From Maricaulis sp. (GTDB taxonomy: Bacteria; Pseudomonadota; Alphaproteobacteria; Caulobacterales; Maricaulaceae), in assembly GCF_017643475.1 (NCBI RefSeq), contig NZ_JAEPNI010000001.1:744001-808000 (forward strand): a stretch of DNA of 64,000 bases. The letters are read 5' to 3'. Below are positions 42,933 to 51,740 of this stretch, in pieces. Each line of letters begins with the position of its first letter. The first letter of the stretch is position 1. Both the position numbers and the translations under genes were made by a program. The notes under the pieces were generated by a model, which worked only from the letters and a program-made list of their open reading frames with translations, was not told the origin of the DNA and made no database searches.

Positions 42933-43910
42933 CCTTCATCGCCACATCGACATCCGGCTGCAGGGTGATGCGCATCACCGGCAGAGGGTGTCGATGGCCT
43001 GCGAACTGGAACTTCAGATCGCGCAACAGAACGGCTAGCACAATGGCCATTTTCATCATCGCGAAGCGCGCGCCGATATAGACGCGTGGTCCGATACCGA
43101 AAGGCAGATAGGCAAAGCGGCTGATGCTCTCTCCGGCTTCGCCCAGGAAGCGTTCCGGTCGAAACTCGTCCGGTTCTGGCCAGAGCTCGCGATGGCGGTG
43201 GAGCAGCCATGTCGAGACCGGCACATCCGTATTGGCCGGAATGGGCACGCCGCCCACATCATCCGCTTCGATGAAGCAGCGGGCAAGGATCGTGGCGGAC
43301 GGATATAGACGCAGACTTTCCTTGATGACAGCGACCGTCCAGGGCAGGTCATCCGTCCAGTTTTCCGGCGTCTGCGGATCCAGATCCGCCCTGTCGAGTT
43401 CCTGTTCCAGGCGCGCCAGAGCGACCGGTGATTGCGACAGCAGATAGAGCGTCCAGGTCAGCGTGCGAGCCGTGGTTTCATAGCCTGCCGCCAGGAAGGT
43501 CAGCAGATTGTCGACGACGGCGGTATCATCGAGGCCAGCACTCAGAAGCAGGTCCAGAAAGTCGGCCGGGCGGTCTGCTTGTTCAGGCGAGGGGCGACCG
43601 CGCCGACCTTGCGCGGTGTAAAGACCGGAGACACGGCCTTGCGGGCCGTCTTCCAGATCTCTCCCTCCGCCGTCAGTAACCCGTCGCGCAGGAAGGGACG
43701 CAGGACCGCCTGGCGCATCGGGTTCATCCGGTAACTGCCGACATTGGCGATAAAACAGTGATGGATGGCACCCGGATCATTGATGATCAGCGAAGAGCGT
43801 CCGAGAAAACGGAACGGCGCAATGTTGAGGTGGAAGTGCTGTTCACCCCAGACTTCCAGCGGATTTCGGCTCATCGCCCGGAAATTGGTCCAGCAATCGC
43901 CCGGCATCAA
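42883..43910 (-). pseudogene. Cytochrome P450 pseudogene (deletion, frameshift, heme Cys lost)
   Basis: Two P450 pieces lie in different frames. The N-terminal piece (43910 to about 43590) ends in AVSPVFTPRKVGAVAPRL, the C-helix region. The second frame resumes at about 43585 with ADFLDLLLSAGLDDTAVVDNLLTFLAAGYETTARTL (the I-helix with its AGxET motif). It continues through KESLRLYP (ExxR) and the heme loop to 42883. The roughly 100-130 residues that normally separate these parts (helices D-H) are missing. The heme loop reads FGIGPRVYIGARFA: the invariant cysteine ligand is Tyr. An internal deletion with frameshift plus loss of the heme ligand make a working enzyme very unlikely. It was presumably a fatty-acid or xenobiotic P450. 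Confidence 0.85.
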
Positions 43911-44081
43911 ACGTCCCCCTCCGCTCTAGCGGGCAAGGGGAGGCATGGGCGGTTTGAAGACCGTGTTCATGAGCAGGGAACCTTTCAGTGATGTTTTATC
44001 GCGACATCGTGCAAGCGGCGATGACGCGAAAAGTCGCGCCCCGCCCTTAACGTGCAACCCGGTTTGGACTAGCGTTTGCCC

Positions 44082-44843
44082 ATGCATCGTTTGATCGTTC
44101 TGATACTCACCTGCCTGATCTCCCTGCCGGCCCATGCCGATATGGACCAGGCTCGCCAGGCCTATGTCGAGGGACGCTGGCAGGATGCCGCCGCCCATGC
44201 CCAGCTTGCCGGCGGCGCTGATGGTTACGCATTTGCAGCCGGGGCGATCCTGGCTCAGCTGATGGTCGAACCCCTGCATCCGGAACGCCCGGAACTGGCC
44301 CGTCGCGCCGTGCAGCTGGCGGAGCATGCACACCGGTTGGACGACGAACACGCCGAGGCGCGTCTGCGGCTGGCCGGAGCGCTGGGATATCGCGGGCGTT
44401 TCATGAATGGCATGCGTGCCTATGTCGGTCGCATCCCGCAGCGGGGCAAACGCCTGCTCGAGACGCTGGTCGAGGAAAATCCGAACGATCCGTGGGCGGT
44501 TGGCATGCTGGGGGCGTGGCATCTGGAAGTCGCCCGCCGTGGCGGCAATCGCGGCATGCGGGCGCTGGGAGCGTCAGTGGATGCGGGGATCGGTTTCTAC
44601 ACCAACGCCATAGCGCTTGATCCGCATAATCCGGCGCCACGCTATTTCTTCGCCCTGGCCCTGCTGGCGCTGGATGATGCCGCCTATTACCAGCAGGCCC
44701 GACAGCAACTGGCCGTCTGTGTGCAGATGCAACCCCGCGACGCGTTCGAGGCTGCTGTCCAGTCAGACGCCCGCCAGCTCGCAGAACTGATTGATGACCG
44801 GCGTGCGGCCGCTGCGTGGGCAGACGCTCGCATGCGTCACTGA
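44082..44843 (+). CDS. Secreted TPR-like protein
   Basis: The ATG at 44082 gives 253 residues with a short Sec signal (MHRLIVLILTCLISLPAHA). Helical-pair repeats follow (ARQAYVEGRWQDAAAHAQLA, ARRAVQLAEHAHRLDDEHAEARLRLAGALGYRG, DPHNPAPRYFFALALLALDDAAYYQQARQQL), consistent with a tetratricopeptide array in the periplasm. The partner is unknown. Its stop overlaps the end of the convergent S24-like gene by 7 bases. The 171 bases upstream, next to the P450 remnant, hold nothing I can name. Confidence 0.65.
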   Translation: MHRLIVLILTCLISLPAHADMDQARQAYVEGRWQDAAAHAQLAGGADGYAFAAGAILAQLMVEPLHPERPELARRAVQLAEHAHRLDDEHAEARLRLAGALGYRGRFMNGMRAYVGRIPQRGKRLLETLVEENPNDPWAVGMLGAWHLEVARRGGNRGMRALGASVDAGIGFYTNAIALDPHNPAPRYFFALALLALDDAAYYQQARQQLAVCVQMQPRDAFEAAVQSDARQLAELIDDRRAAAAWADARMRH

Positions 44844-45463
44844 CTGACCCACAGGATCCGCGACATCCAGCGAATATCGGCCAGCGAGACACGGCGAGTT
44901 TCATTGCGCGTGTTTATGGGGGACAGTTCGATTTCCTGGGCCGAGCGATTGCGAAACACCCAGGCACTGATCGTGCCGTCGGAACGTTCGACCACAACGC
45001 GGTTGCCATCGCCGATATCGGCCGAGGGGCTGACGACCAGTGTGTCACCCACCCGGTAGGCCGGCTCCAGTGCCGTGTCGGTTATGGTCAGCGAATAAGC
45101 GTCGCTCAGGACCACGCCGGGAAAGGGTTTCAGCGTCCATCCAGGGCCTCGCGGCACGCCCCCGGGGGAGAAGGCCTGGCCACCTGCCGTGTCTGCCATT
45201 TCCAGTCTTGGAAGGGCGGAACGACTGTCACGGTCCAGCACAAGTGCCGCAAAACTCTCGAAATCCAGATTGGCCGCACTCAGGGCCTTGGTCAGGCTCT
45301 CGGTCGAAGGCCAGCGCGCTTTGGATCCATCGGCTGAAACCCGCTTGGACGGGTTGAAAGTCGTCGCATCCAGGCCCGCCCGGCGGGCGAGTCCTGAGGG
45401 GCTGGTTTGTGCGTGAGCGGCGAGCAGATCGATCCCCCGCCAGATCTGGGCGTGAGTGAACAT
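44837..45463 (-). CDS. S24-fold transcriptional regulator, apparently non-cleaving
   Basis: The 208-residue protein has a helix-turn-helix N-terminus (SPSGLARRAGLDATTFNPSKR). Its C-terminal LexA/CI-like beta domain includes ITDTALEPAYRVGDTLVVSPSADIGDGNRVVVE. In active S24 proteins the first motif is xSM[ED]P with a catalytic Ser, followed about 40 residues later by a Lys. Here the Ser position appears to be Thr or Ala and no Lys follows in the VVVERSDGTISAWVF strand. It is therefore probably a DNA-binding repressor without self-cleavage. The signal it senses is unknown. Confidence 0.75.
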   Translation of the reverse strand: MFTHAQIWRGIDLLAAHAQTSPSGLARRAGLDATTFNPSKRVSADGSKARWPSTESLTKALSAANLDFESFAALVLDRDSRSALPRLEMADTAGGQAFSPGGVPRGPGWTLKPFPGVVLSDAYSLTITDTALEPAYRVGDTLVVSPSADIGDGNRVVVERSDGTISAWVFRNRSAQEIELSPINTRNETRRVSLADIRWMSRILWVSQ

Positions 45464-45556
45464 TTGGCAGTCCTTGGTTGCGCCAAGCTATCGGAAAACA
45501 CTTGCAGGGGCGAGTCGGGCTTGCGCCGCGCTGAGTGCGCGGCTAGGCCTGCCGCC

Positions 45557-45916
45557 ATGACAGACAAGATTGCATACCGACTCGCAACACCCGAGCGCTG
45601 GGCCGAGGTCATGGCTGCCGGTGTTTTTGAAGGCGACCCGCATGATATTGCGGACGGATTCATCCATCTCTCGGCGGCCTCCCAGGTCGAGGGCACGTTG
45701 CTGAAGCACTACAACCAGCATGACCGCCTCGTCCTGGCCGAGATTGGTCTGGAAGGCCTTGGTGACACTGTGAAGTGGGAAGTCTCCCGTGGCGGCGAGC
45801 TCTTTCCGCACATCTACGGCACCATCCCTGCAAGCGCGGTGAGGGGTGTGCGCCTGATCGGCCGCAATGAAGAGGGCGGCTGGATCATGCCGAACGATCT
45901 GGAGGGCAGCCGTTGA
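45557..45916 (+). CDS. DUF952 family protein
   Basis: The ATG at 45557 gives 119 residues starting MTDKIAYRLATPERWAEVMAAGVFEGDPHDIADGFIHLSAASQVEGTL. The family-defining DGFIHLS segment is present, as are VKWEVSRGGELFPHIYG and an ending IMPNDLEG. DUF952 proteins have no firm function; the fold resembles small ADP-ribosyl- or glutathione-related domains. The TGA overlaps the TTG start of pyrD, and DUF952-pyrD pairs recur in alphaproteobacteria. Confidence 0.88.
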   Translation: MTDKIAYRLATPERWAEVMAAGVFEGDPHDIADGFIHLSAASQVEGTLLKHYNQHDRLVLAEIGLEGLGDTVKWEVSRGGELFPHIYGTIPASAVRGVRLIGRNEEGGWIMPNDLEGSR

Positions 45917-46944
45917 TCCACGATATCGCAACTCGCCTGCTGCACGCTTTCGATCCGGAAGAAGCACACCGCCTGTCCATCATGGGCCTGAAATACGGTT
46001 TCGGGCCGCGTCAGTTGCGCCAGGATGATCAGGTGCTGGCGACCGAGCTCGCCGGATTGAAGCTGTCCAACCCGCTGGGGTTGGCGGCCGGATATGACAA
46101 GAACGGCGATGTACCGGACGCCTTGCTGGCCATGGGCTTCGGTTTTGTCGAGCTCGGCGCAGTCACGCCACGTGGCCAAAACGGCAAGCCCAAGCCACGC
46201 ATCTTCCGCCTGTCGGAGGACGAGGCGGTGATCAATCGCATGGGCTTCCCCAATCTGGGACTGGAGAATTTCGCCCGGAACCTGCGCAGCCGGTCGCATC
46301 GCGGCGGCATTGTCGGTGTCAATCTGGGGGCCAATCTGGATAGCGAGGACCGGGTCGCGGACTATGTGGCCTGTCTGGAAGAGCTGAAGGATGATGCGCA
46401 GTTCTTCACCGTGAATATCTCCTCGCCGAATACGCCGGGCCTGCGCGACATGCAGTCCAAACAGACCCTGGTCGAGCTGATTTCGCGTGTGGTCGAGGTG
46501 CGGGGCAAGGCGCCGCTTTTCCTCAAGATCGCTCCGGATATCGCGGACGAGGAAGTGGCAGACATCATCGATGTTGTGACCACTTTCAAGATGGACGGGC
46601 TGATCGTTTCCAACACGACGCTTGCCCGCCCGGACAGCCTGCGCAGTGAGCTTGCGGAAGAAATGGGCGGCCTGTCGGGACCGCCGGTGTTTGAACGCTC
46701 GACTGAGCTGGTGCGGGCTTTCCGCAATGCGGCCGGACCGGAACTGAACATCATCGGTGTAGGTGGCGTGCGCGATGCGGACACGGCCTACGCCAAGATC
46801 CGTGCGGGCGCCAATGCCATCCAGCTCTACACGGCACTTGTCTATGAAGGCCCCAGCCTGATCGGCCGTATCAAGACCGGTCTGGCTGAACGTCTTTATT
46901 CGGACGGGTTTGCATCTGTCTCCGAGGCCGTTGGCGCTGAGTAA
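45913..46944 (+). CDS. pyrD: Dihydroorotate dehydrogenase (quinone-dependent)
   Basis: The 343-residue class 2 enzyme starts at TTG, overlapping the DUF952 stop. An amphipathic N-terminal helix for membrane contact (ATRLLHAFDPEEAHRLSIMGLKYG) precedes the barrel. FMN and substrate motifs are NPLGLAAGYDKNG, FGFVELGAVTPRGQNGKPKPRIFRL, NRMGFPN, NISSPNTPGLRD (catalytic Ser region), LFLKIAPD, SNTT and the phosphate-binding IIGVGGVRDADTAYAKIRAGANAIQLYTAL. It oxidises dihydroorotate to orotate in pyrimidine synthesis. Its last 49 bases overlap the convergent MATE gene. Confidence 0.95.
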   Translation: MIHDIATRLLHAFDPEEAHRLSIMGLKYGFGPRQLRQDDQVLATELAGLKLSNPLGLAAGYDKNGDVPDALLAMGFGFVELGAVTPRGQNGKPKPRIFRLSEDEAVINRMGFPNLGLENFARNLRSRSHRGGIVGVNLGANLDSEDRVADYVACLEELKDDAQFFTVNISSPNTPGLRDMQSKQTLVELISRVVEVRGKAPLFLKIAPDIADEEVADIIDVVTTFKMDGLIVSNTTLARPDSLRSELAEEMGGLSGPPVFERSTELVRAFRNAAGPELNIIGVGGVRDADTAYAKIRAGANAIQLYTALVYEGPSLIGRIKTGLAERLYSDGFASVSEAVGAE

Positions 46945-48260
46945 AGCCGGCGTTCGAGCGCCGGATAGGCGGCCGCCAGCGTTGCGCCTCGCGCGACATA
47001 GAAGACCAGGAAGGCGGCCCAGACACCGTGATTGCCGTAGGCAGGCGCGAGCACGAAGTCGGCAGCCAGATAGACCAGCACCGCGGCAACTCCGGCATTG
47101 CGCAGGATCTTGCCGCTGGTGGTTCCAATGAAGACCCCGTCCAGCAACCAGGCACCGGCACCCAAGAGCGGGATGACAGCACACCAGGGCAGATAGGTGA
47201 TGGCGGCCTGGCGCGCGGCCTCATCCTCGATCACCAGGGTCAGGGCGAGCTCGCCGAAGAAGAAAGTCAGCACCGCAAATACCGCACCGGCCATGAACAT
47301 CGGCTCACCGGTCATGCGGATCGCGCGGCGCAGCGCCTCCTTCGACTTGCGTCCGAAGGCCCGGCCCGCCTCGGTCTCCGCGACGAAGGCGAAGGCGTCC
47401 AGGACGAAGGCCCAGAGCGTGATGATTTGCAGCAGAACATGATTGCCCGCGAGCGCTGACGTGCCCTGCCGCGCGCCTGCATTGGCAAACCAGGTGAAGC
47501 CGATAACCAGAGACCAGGTGCGGATCATCAGGTTCAGGTTGACGTCGAACATCTCGGCCAGGGCACGCGTGTCGAGAAGCTTGGCCCGGTCAAGCACATG
47601 GTCCGCCCAGCCCTTCTGTGCCCGGATGGCATGCAGGGCAAATCCGATTGCCACGAGCGCCGCGGTCCATTCCGCGATCGCCGTCGCGGCGCCGACACCA
47701 CCCGGGCCCATGCCCAGTCCCAGCACAAACCAGAAATCGAGCAGGATGTTCACGCCGGAAAACACGGCATAGATCGCCAGCGTCGCGCTGTTGCGTCCCA
47801 GTCCGATAAGCCAGCCGGATATCGCGAACCCGGCCAGCGCCGCCGGGGCGCCCCAGGCGCGGGCGAGCAGATAGTCCGCGCCCTTGTATTCAACGGTTTC
47901 GGTGCCTTGCAGGATGGCGAAGCCGATGTCGGAGATCGGGTGGCGGAAGATCCAGACCAGCAAACCCAGATTGATGGCAACCACACTCGCCCGCAACAGG
48001 ATGCGTTGGACTTCCGCCAGGCGCCCGGCGCCATCGGCCTGGGCGGTCATGCCGGTGGTGCCCATGCGCAGGAAGTAGAAACTCCAGTAGAAGACCGAGA
48101 AGAGGGCTCCACCCAGCGCCACGCCGCCAAGATCCGAACTGTCGCCCGACAGGCCGAGCACAAAGGTATCGATCACCCCGGCAAGCGGGACAGTGGCGTT
48201 GGCGAAGATGAGGGGCCAGGCGCGTGCGAGCACGGCCTTGCGGGTCAGCGGCTGTTCCAT
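46896..48260 (-). CDS. MATE-family efflux protein
   Basis: The 454-residue membrane protein has about twelve spans arranged as two six-helix halves. It carries typical segments such as VPLAGVIDTFVLGLSG, RMGTTGMTAQADGAG and LDAFAFVAETEAGRAFG. This belongs to the DinF-like branch of MATE exporters (Na+ or H+ antiport). DinF in some species is LexA-linked; here there is no such context, and I prefer no symbol. The 3' end overlaps pyrD on the opposite strand. Confidence 0.88.
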   Translation of the reverse strand: MEQPLTRKAVLARAWPLIFANATVPLAGVIDTFVLGLSGDSSDLGGVALGGALFSVFYWSFYFLRMGTTGMTAQADGAGRLAEVQRILLRASVVAINLGLLVWIFRHPISDIGFAILQGTETVEYKGADYLLARAWGAPAALAGFAISGWLIGLGRNSATLAIYAVFSGVNILLDFWFVLGLGMGPGGVGAATAIAEWTAALVAIGFALHAIRAQKGWADHVLDRAKLLDTRALAEMFDVNLNLMIRTWSLVIGFTWFANAGARQGTSALAGNHVLLQIITLWAFVLDAFAFVAETEAGRAFGRKSKEALRRAIRMTGEPMFMAGAVFAVLTFFFGELALTLVIEDEAARQAAITYLPWCAVIPLLGAGAWLLDGVFIGTTSGKILRNAGVAAVLVYLAADFVLAPAYGNHGVWAAFLVFYVARGATLAAAYPALERRLYSAPTASETDANPSE

Positions 48261-48300
48261 GTCTCGCAGCTAGCCGCGAGAGCATCCTGATTTCAAGCGT

Positions 48301-48669
48301 TTAATCTGTGGGGCAAACGCCGTCGCGACAGGTCTGGCGCGGCCGGTAGGGTGCGAGGAAGCGGTAGATGGCGTCGAGCGGTTTGCGGATGATCCACGGG
48401 CGCAGCAGCGTCGCGAGAATGTGCCAGCGCGGCAGGCGTTCCCAGATGGCGATGAAGGCATCGACGCCGGTGACAACACGATTGTCGGGCAGGCGAACAT
48501 GCAAGGCCGCAAGGGCCGCTTCGCGATCGACGTCTTCGGCGAGGTCCTCGGCATTGCAGTCGGAGAGAATAATCTTCTCTGGACCGAACTTGCTATAATG
48601 GCGCATCTCCCGCCGGCAAAGCGGGCAGAGGGCGTCGTAATAGGCGATGACTGGGCCGTCGTTGATCAT
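48301..48669 (-). CDS. DCC1-like thiol-disulfide oxidoreductase (DUF393)
   Basis: The 122-residue protein opens AYYDALCPLCRREMRHYSK. The DxLCPxC pattern (Cys15 and Cys18) is the family hallmark, on a thioredoxin-like fold. LRPWIIRKPLDAIYRFLAPYR at the C-terminus is also typical. Members are thought to catalyse thiol-disulfide exchange; substrates are unknown. The gene is probably independent of the MATE gene 40 bases downstream. Confidence 0.88.
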   Translation of the reverse strand: MINDGPVIAYYDALCPLCRREMRHYSKFGPEKIILSDCNAEDLAEDVDREAALAALHVRLPDNRVVTGVDAFIAIWERLPRWHILATLLRPWIIRKPLDAIYRFLAPYRPRQTCRDGVCPTD

Positions 48670-48731
48670 GTTCCCAATTTAGGGCGCGCTTGGGTGGTCG
48701 GAAAGTGACACGCCGCCGCACCCTGGAAGGC

Positions 48732-49148
48732 TCAGTCGTCCGAGCGTTTGGGCGTGATCAGGAAATGTCCGTGCAGGGTTGCTACCGGCGCGCCGCGACG
48801 GCCTTGCCAGGCCTCTACCCGCACATTGGCGACCCGGCGTCCGCTGCGGGCAACCTGGGCGCGGGCGAAGACATCAGCGGCCCGGGCCGGGCGCAGATAG
48901 TCGATGGCAATGTCGATAGGTTTGGGCAACCGATCGAGCGGCTGGCTGACGATCAGTGAACCTGTCGCGACAATCTCCAGAAACGCACCGACCGCGCCCC
49001 CGTGCAGGGCCGGGATCAGCGGATTGCCGACCAGGTCATCCCGGAAGGGCAGGCAGCCGGTCAGCTCGTCACCGCGATGATCGAACTCCACGCCGAGGCC
49101 CGCGATATACGGCGTCTCAAGGAGAGTACTGATCAGAGGTTCGCTCAT
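48732..49148 (-). CDS. PaaI-type hotdog thioesterase, copy A
   Basis: The 138-residue hot-dog protein has the acyl-CoA thioesterase motif LHGGAVGAFLE and flanking strands GCLPFRDDLVGNPLIPA and IDIAIDYLRPARAADVFARAQVARSGRRVANVRVEAW. Its ATG overlaps the stop of copy B (ATGA), so the two are translationally coupled and may form a heteromer. The substrate acyl-CoA is unknown. Confidence 0.85.
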   Translation of the reverse strand: MSEPLISTLLETPYIAGLGVEFDHRGDELTGCLPFRDDLVGNPLIPALHGGAVGAFLEIVATGSLIVSQPLDRLPKPIDIAIDYLRPARAADVFARAQVARSGRRVANVRVEAWQGRRGAPVATLHGHFLITPKRSDD

Positions 49149-49633
49149 GATGCATCTCCCTCGCGGATGGCTTTCCGCGCGCGGTCCTGCGCGGCCTTGG
49201 AGGCGTTGGTGATCATGAAGGCAGCCTGGGCAATGGCGACAGGCTCGTCGGTATTGCCGTCATGCGCTGTGGCCCGCACGAAAGACACCAGGCCCCGTGA
49301 GCGCAGGCTGACAGCTTCGGCGATGATATCCTGTCCCGGTTCTGCCGGGCGCATGTAGTCGATGCGCAGGTCAAGGGTGGCGGGCGTGTCCTCACCACCA
49401 AATCCGGTAAAGGCAGCCAGGCCGCAGACATGATCGAGAAGGGCCGTGACAGCCCCGCCATGGATCACACCGGTTTCGGGGTCGCCAACGAGGTCCTCGC
49501 GATAGGGCAGGCGCATGTGTGCATCGCCTTCGCCAACGTCATCAACCTTGAAGCCGAGGGCGACCGCGTGCGGGGATCCGTCCACCAGCAGGGTGGCGAG
49601 ATCATTGAGAAATTTCTGGCGTTCCGGGGTCAT
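49145..49633 (-). CDS. PaaI-type hotdog thioesterase, copy B
   Basis: The 162-residue paralogue of the preceding protein has IHGGAVTALLDHVCGLAAF at the active-site helix and LDLRIDYMRPAEPGQDIIAEAVSLRSRGLVSFVRATAHD in the sheet. It keeps the same DLVGDPETGVIHGGAV arrangement as copy A, so the pair arose by tandem duplication. It is first in the two-gene unit. A terminator of the gene further upstream lies just before its start. Confidence 0.88.
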   Translation of the reverse strand: MTPERQKFLNDLATLLVDGSPHAVALGFKVDDVGEGDAHMRLPYREDLVGDPETGVIHGGAVTALLDHVCGLAAFTGFGGEDTPATLDLRIDYMRPAEPGQDIIAEAVSLRSRGLVSFVRATAHDGNTDEPVAIAQAAFMITNASKAAQDRARKAIREGDAS

Positions 49634-49639
49634 GATATG

Positions 49640-49663
49640 AAAAGGGGCTCCGAGTGGAGCCCC
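49640..49663 (-). terminator. Rho-independent terminator of the 108-residue membrane protein gene
   Basis: Seven-base-pair stem (GGGGCTC / GAGCCCC) with a CGAGTG loop, then TTTT on the minus strand. Confidence 0.7.
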
Positions 49664-49696
49664 AAATTCAGGTAATCCGGCTTGCGGATCAAGTTG

Positions 49697-50023
49697 CTAG
49701 TCGCGGCGCATGGCGCCGAGCACCCGCATCAGCAGCCAGATCGGAACGACCAGGACCGCACCCAGCAGCAGATATTCGATCGCGTGTCCTGCACTGTTCA
49801 CGATAGCGCTGACAATGCTGGTCCAGCTTTCGACAAGTGTGCCGAAGAAATCCACCCACAGCCGACGCGGGTCGACATTGAAGGCGGCCAGCAGCAGGCC
49901 GACCAGAACACACAGGAAAAGAAGGCGCAGCAGGTCGTTCGGCGACAGCTTGAACAGGCGCTGCAGGAAGCCGCTGTCATCCGCTTGCGAGGATGTCGGG
50001 CTGGTATCGCGATCAGTACTCAT
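49697..50023 (-). CDS. Small inner-membrane protein (DUF6460-like)
   Basis: The 108-residue protein has a polar Ser/Thr/Asp-rich start. It then has two membrane segments around LLRLLFLCVLVGLLLAAF and AIEYLLLGAVLVVPIWLLMRVLG, separated by a short loop with NVDPRRLWVDFF. The motif LLRLLFL...NVDPRRL resembles DUF6460 proteins of alphaproteobacteria. Function is unknown. It follows mscS by 41 bases, so it may be co-transcribed. Confidence 0.65.
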   Translation of the reverse strand: MSTDRDTSPTSSQADDSGFLQRLFKLSPNDLLRLLFLCVLVGLLLAAFNVDPRRLWVDFFGTLVESWTSIVSAIVNSAGHAIEYLLLGAVLVVPIWLLMRVLGAMRRD

Positions 50024-50064
50024 GTCTTCACTCTATCAGCAAATTGGGCACAAAGAGGGCGATC

Positions 50065-50895
50065 TCAGCCTTCGCGGGTCATGTTGACCTGGTGCGGGTA
50101 CGGGATCGAGATGCCGCCCTTGTCGAAGGCTTCCTTGACGTTTTTCATGGCGTCGAAGTGCACACCCCAGTAATCGCCGGAGTTACACCAGACACGTGTC
50201 ACGATATCCACTGACGAGCCGCCATGGGCCATTACAGCTGTGAATACCGCCGGGTCCTTGAACACTCTTTCGTCAGCGCCCAGCGTGTCCTGGATGATCT
50301 GCATGGCCTTGTCGATATCGTCGGAATAATCGATCGAGAAGGTGAAATCGACGCGGCGGGTATCGTTGGCGGAATAGTTCGTGATCACATCGCCCCAAGC
50401 GGAGCCGTTGGGGACGATGACCTTCTTGTTGTCACCGGTTGCCAGCTCTGTGGTGAAGAGGGTTATGTCCTTCACGGAACCGGCCTGGCCGGCCACCTCG
50501 ACGAAGTCACCCAGCTTGTAGGGGCGAAAGAGGATGATCATCACGCCGGCTGCCAGGTTGGACAGCGTGCCCTGCAGGGCCAGGCCAATAGCCAGTGTCG
50601 CTGCACCCAGGGCCGCGACGAGGCTGGTCGTTTCAACGCCAAAGCGATTGAGAACGGCGATGACGACAATCGCCATGATGCCGTAATAGGCCAGTGAGGC
50701 GAAAAATCCGCCCAGCGTGTCGTCGATGCGGTCGCTTTTGACAGCGGCATTGCGTACGGCCTTGCGGACGCCACCAGCGACCATCATGCCGACAATGAGG
50801 ATGAGCGCAGCCAGAGCCAGGCTTGTGCCTGCATCAATGCCGCGTTCTATGAGAGAGGAGAGATTATCACCGGACATCAGTTCCTGGGGGTCCAT
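50065..50895 (-). CDS. Small-conductance mechanosensitive channel (MscS type)
   Basis: The 276-residue protein has three N-terminal membrane helices, the last being the pore-lining Gly/Ala-rich helix (LVAALGAATLAIGLALQGTLSNLAAGVMIILFRP). A cytoplasmic beta domain follows (YKLGDFVEVAGQAGSVKDITLFTTEL, KKVIVPNGSAWGDVITNYS), and then an alpha/beta domain. Length and motif match the minimal E. coli MscS. It releases solutes on hypo-osmotic shock. Confidence 0.93.
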   Translation of the reverse strand: MDPQELMSGDNLSSLIERGIDAGTSLALAALILIVGMMVAGGVRKAVRNAAVKSDRIDDTLGGFFASLAYYGIMAIVVIAVLNRFGVETTSLVAALGAATLAIGLALQGTLSNLAAGVMIILFRPYKLGDFVEVAGQAGSVKDITLFTTELATGDNKKVIVPNGSAWGDVITNYSANDTRRVDFTFSIDYSDDIDKAMQIIQDTLGADERVFKDPAVFTAVMAHGGSSVDIVTRVWCNSGDYWGVHFDAMKNVKEAFDKGGISIPYPHQVNMTREG

Positions 50896-50967
50896 CGGGG
50901 GCTCCTTTTAACGGGGAGAGCGCAACTAGCACTCTGCAATCTCGAGGGGAAACTAAATTATATAACT

Positions 50968-50987
50968 CGCCTGAAAGCGATCAGGCG
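50968..50987 (-). terminator. Possible terminator at the end of the 235-residue gene
   Basis: Perfect 7-bp stem (CGCCTGA / TCAGGCG) that includes the stop codon, followed on the minus strand by AGTTATATAATTT. The AT-rich tail is not a clean T run. Confidence 0.4.
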
Positions 50988-51688
50988 GATTCGCGTACAA
51001 TGATGATTTTCTGCCAGATCTTGGCGGACATGTTCGAAGTCAGGGATTCAATGTCATTGACGGCGGCGATAACGACCGGGTCGCGTGAATTCTGGGCGTA
51101 GAGCGCGGCGATCTTGCCCGCCAGGCTGAGCAGTTCGGCGCAATAATCCAGATATCGCGACAACTCGAAATCCGACATTTCCCGCGTCGGCGAGGATTCC
51201 GTGCGCGGTCCCAGCTTGAGGACCGCCGTCGGGTCCTTGGTCAGCTGGTGCATGTCGATGATGTGGGCGATCGAGCGCAGTTCGTGCAGATCGTCCAGGG
51301 CGAGGCTTCGCTTGAGGCGCTCCTCGATGCGCGAGAGCGTGAAGATGGCGACCGCTGCCAGGATGACGATGTTCAGCCCTGCTTCGACGCCCTCGAAAAC
51401 GGTGAAGATGTCGGCGCCGGTGCCGTTCACGCCGATCGCCGAGTAAAGCCAATATCCCATATAGGTAAGGGCCACGACCGCGCCGAGAATGGCGGCAGCG
51501 GTGCCCATGCGCAGGACGATGTACGGTCTGGCCAGGCGCTCGGAGCGGCGTCGGTCGCGCTTGCCCAGCTCTATAACCTCGGCAACGACATTATTCAGGC
51601 TGGCATCAGGGAAACGCTCGCGCACGCGGTCAGCGAGGCGATCGAGAGTTTCGATAATATGAGCCGAATTCAGTGACTTGAATGGCAA
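50981..51688 (-). CDS. Hypothetical two-helix membrane protein
   Basis: The 235-residue protein has two central membrane helices (about 60-84 and 97-115). They lie between an N-terminal charged helix region (HIIETLDRLADRVRERFPDASLNNVVAEVIELGKRDRRR) and a long soluble C-terminal helical part (YLDYCAELLSLAGKIAALYAQ, IESLTSNMSAKIWQKIIIVRES). I recognise no family. Both ends probably face the cytoplasm. It stands between mscS and another unknown gene on the same strand. Confidence 0.7.
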   Translation of the reverse strand: MPFKSLNSAHIIETLDRLADRVRERFPDASLNNVVAEVIELGKRDRRRSERLARPYIVLRMGTAAAILGAVVALTYMGYWLYSAIGVNGTGADIFTVFEGVEAGLNIVILAAVAIFTLSRIEERLKRSLALDDLHELRSIAHIIDMHQLTKDPTAVLKLGPRTESSPTREMSDFELSRYLDYCAELLSLAGKIAALYAQNSRDPVVIAAVNDIESLTSNMSAKIWQKIIIVRESA

Positions 51689-51740
51689 TTTTTCCCCCTG
51701 TCGGGGAGAGAATGCCTCGCGCGTTGCGCGATGTCACCCG

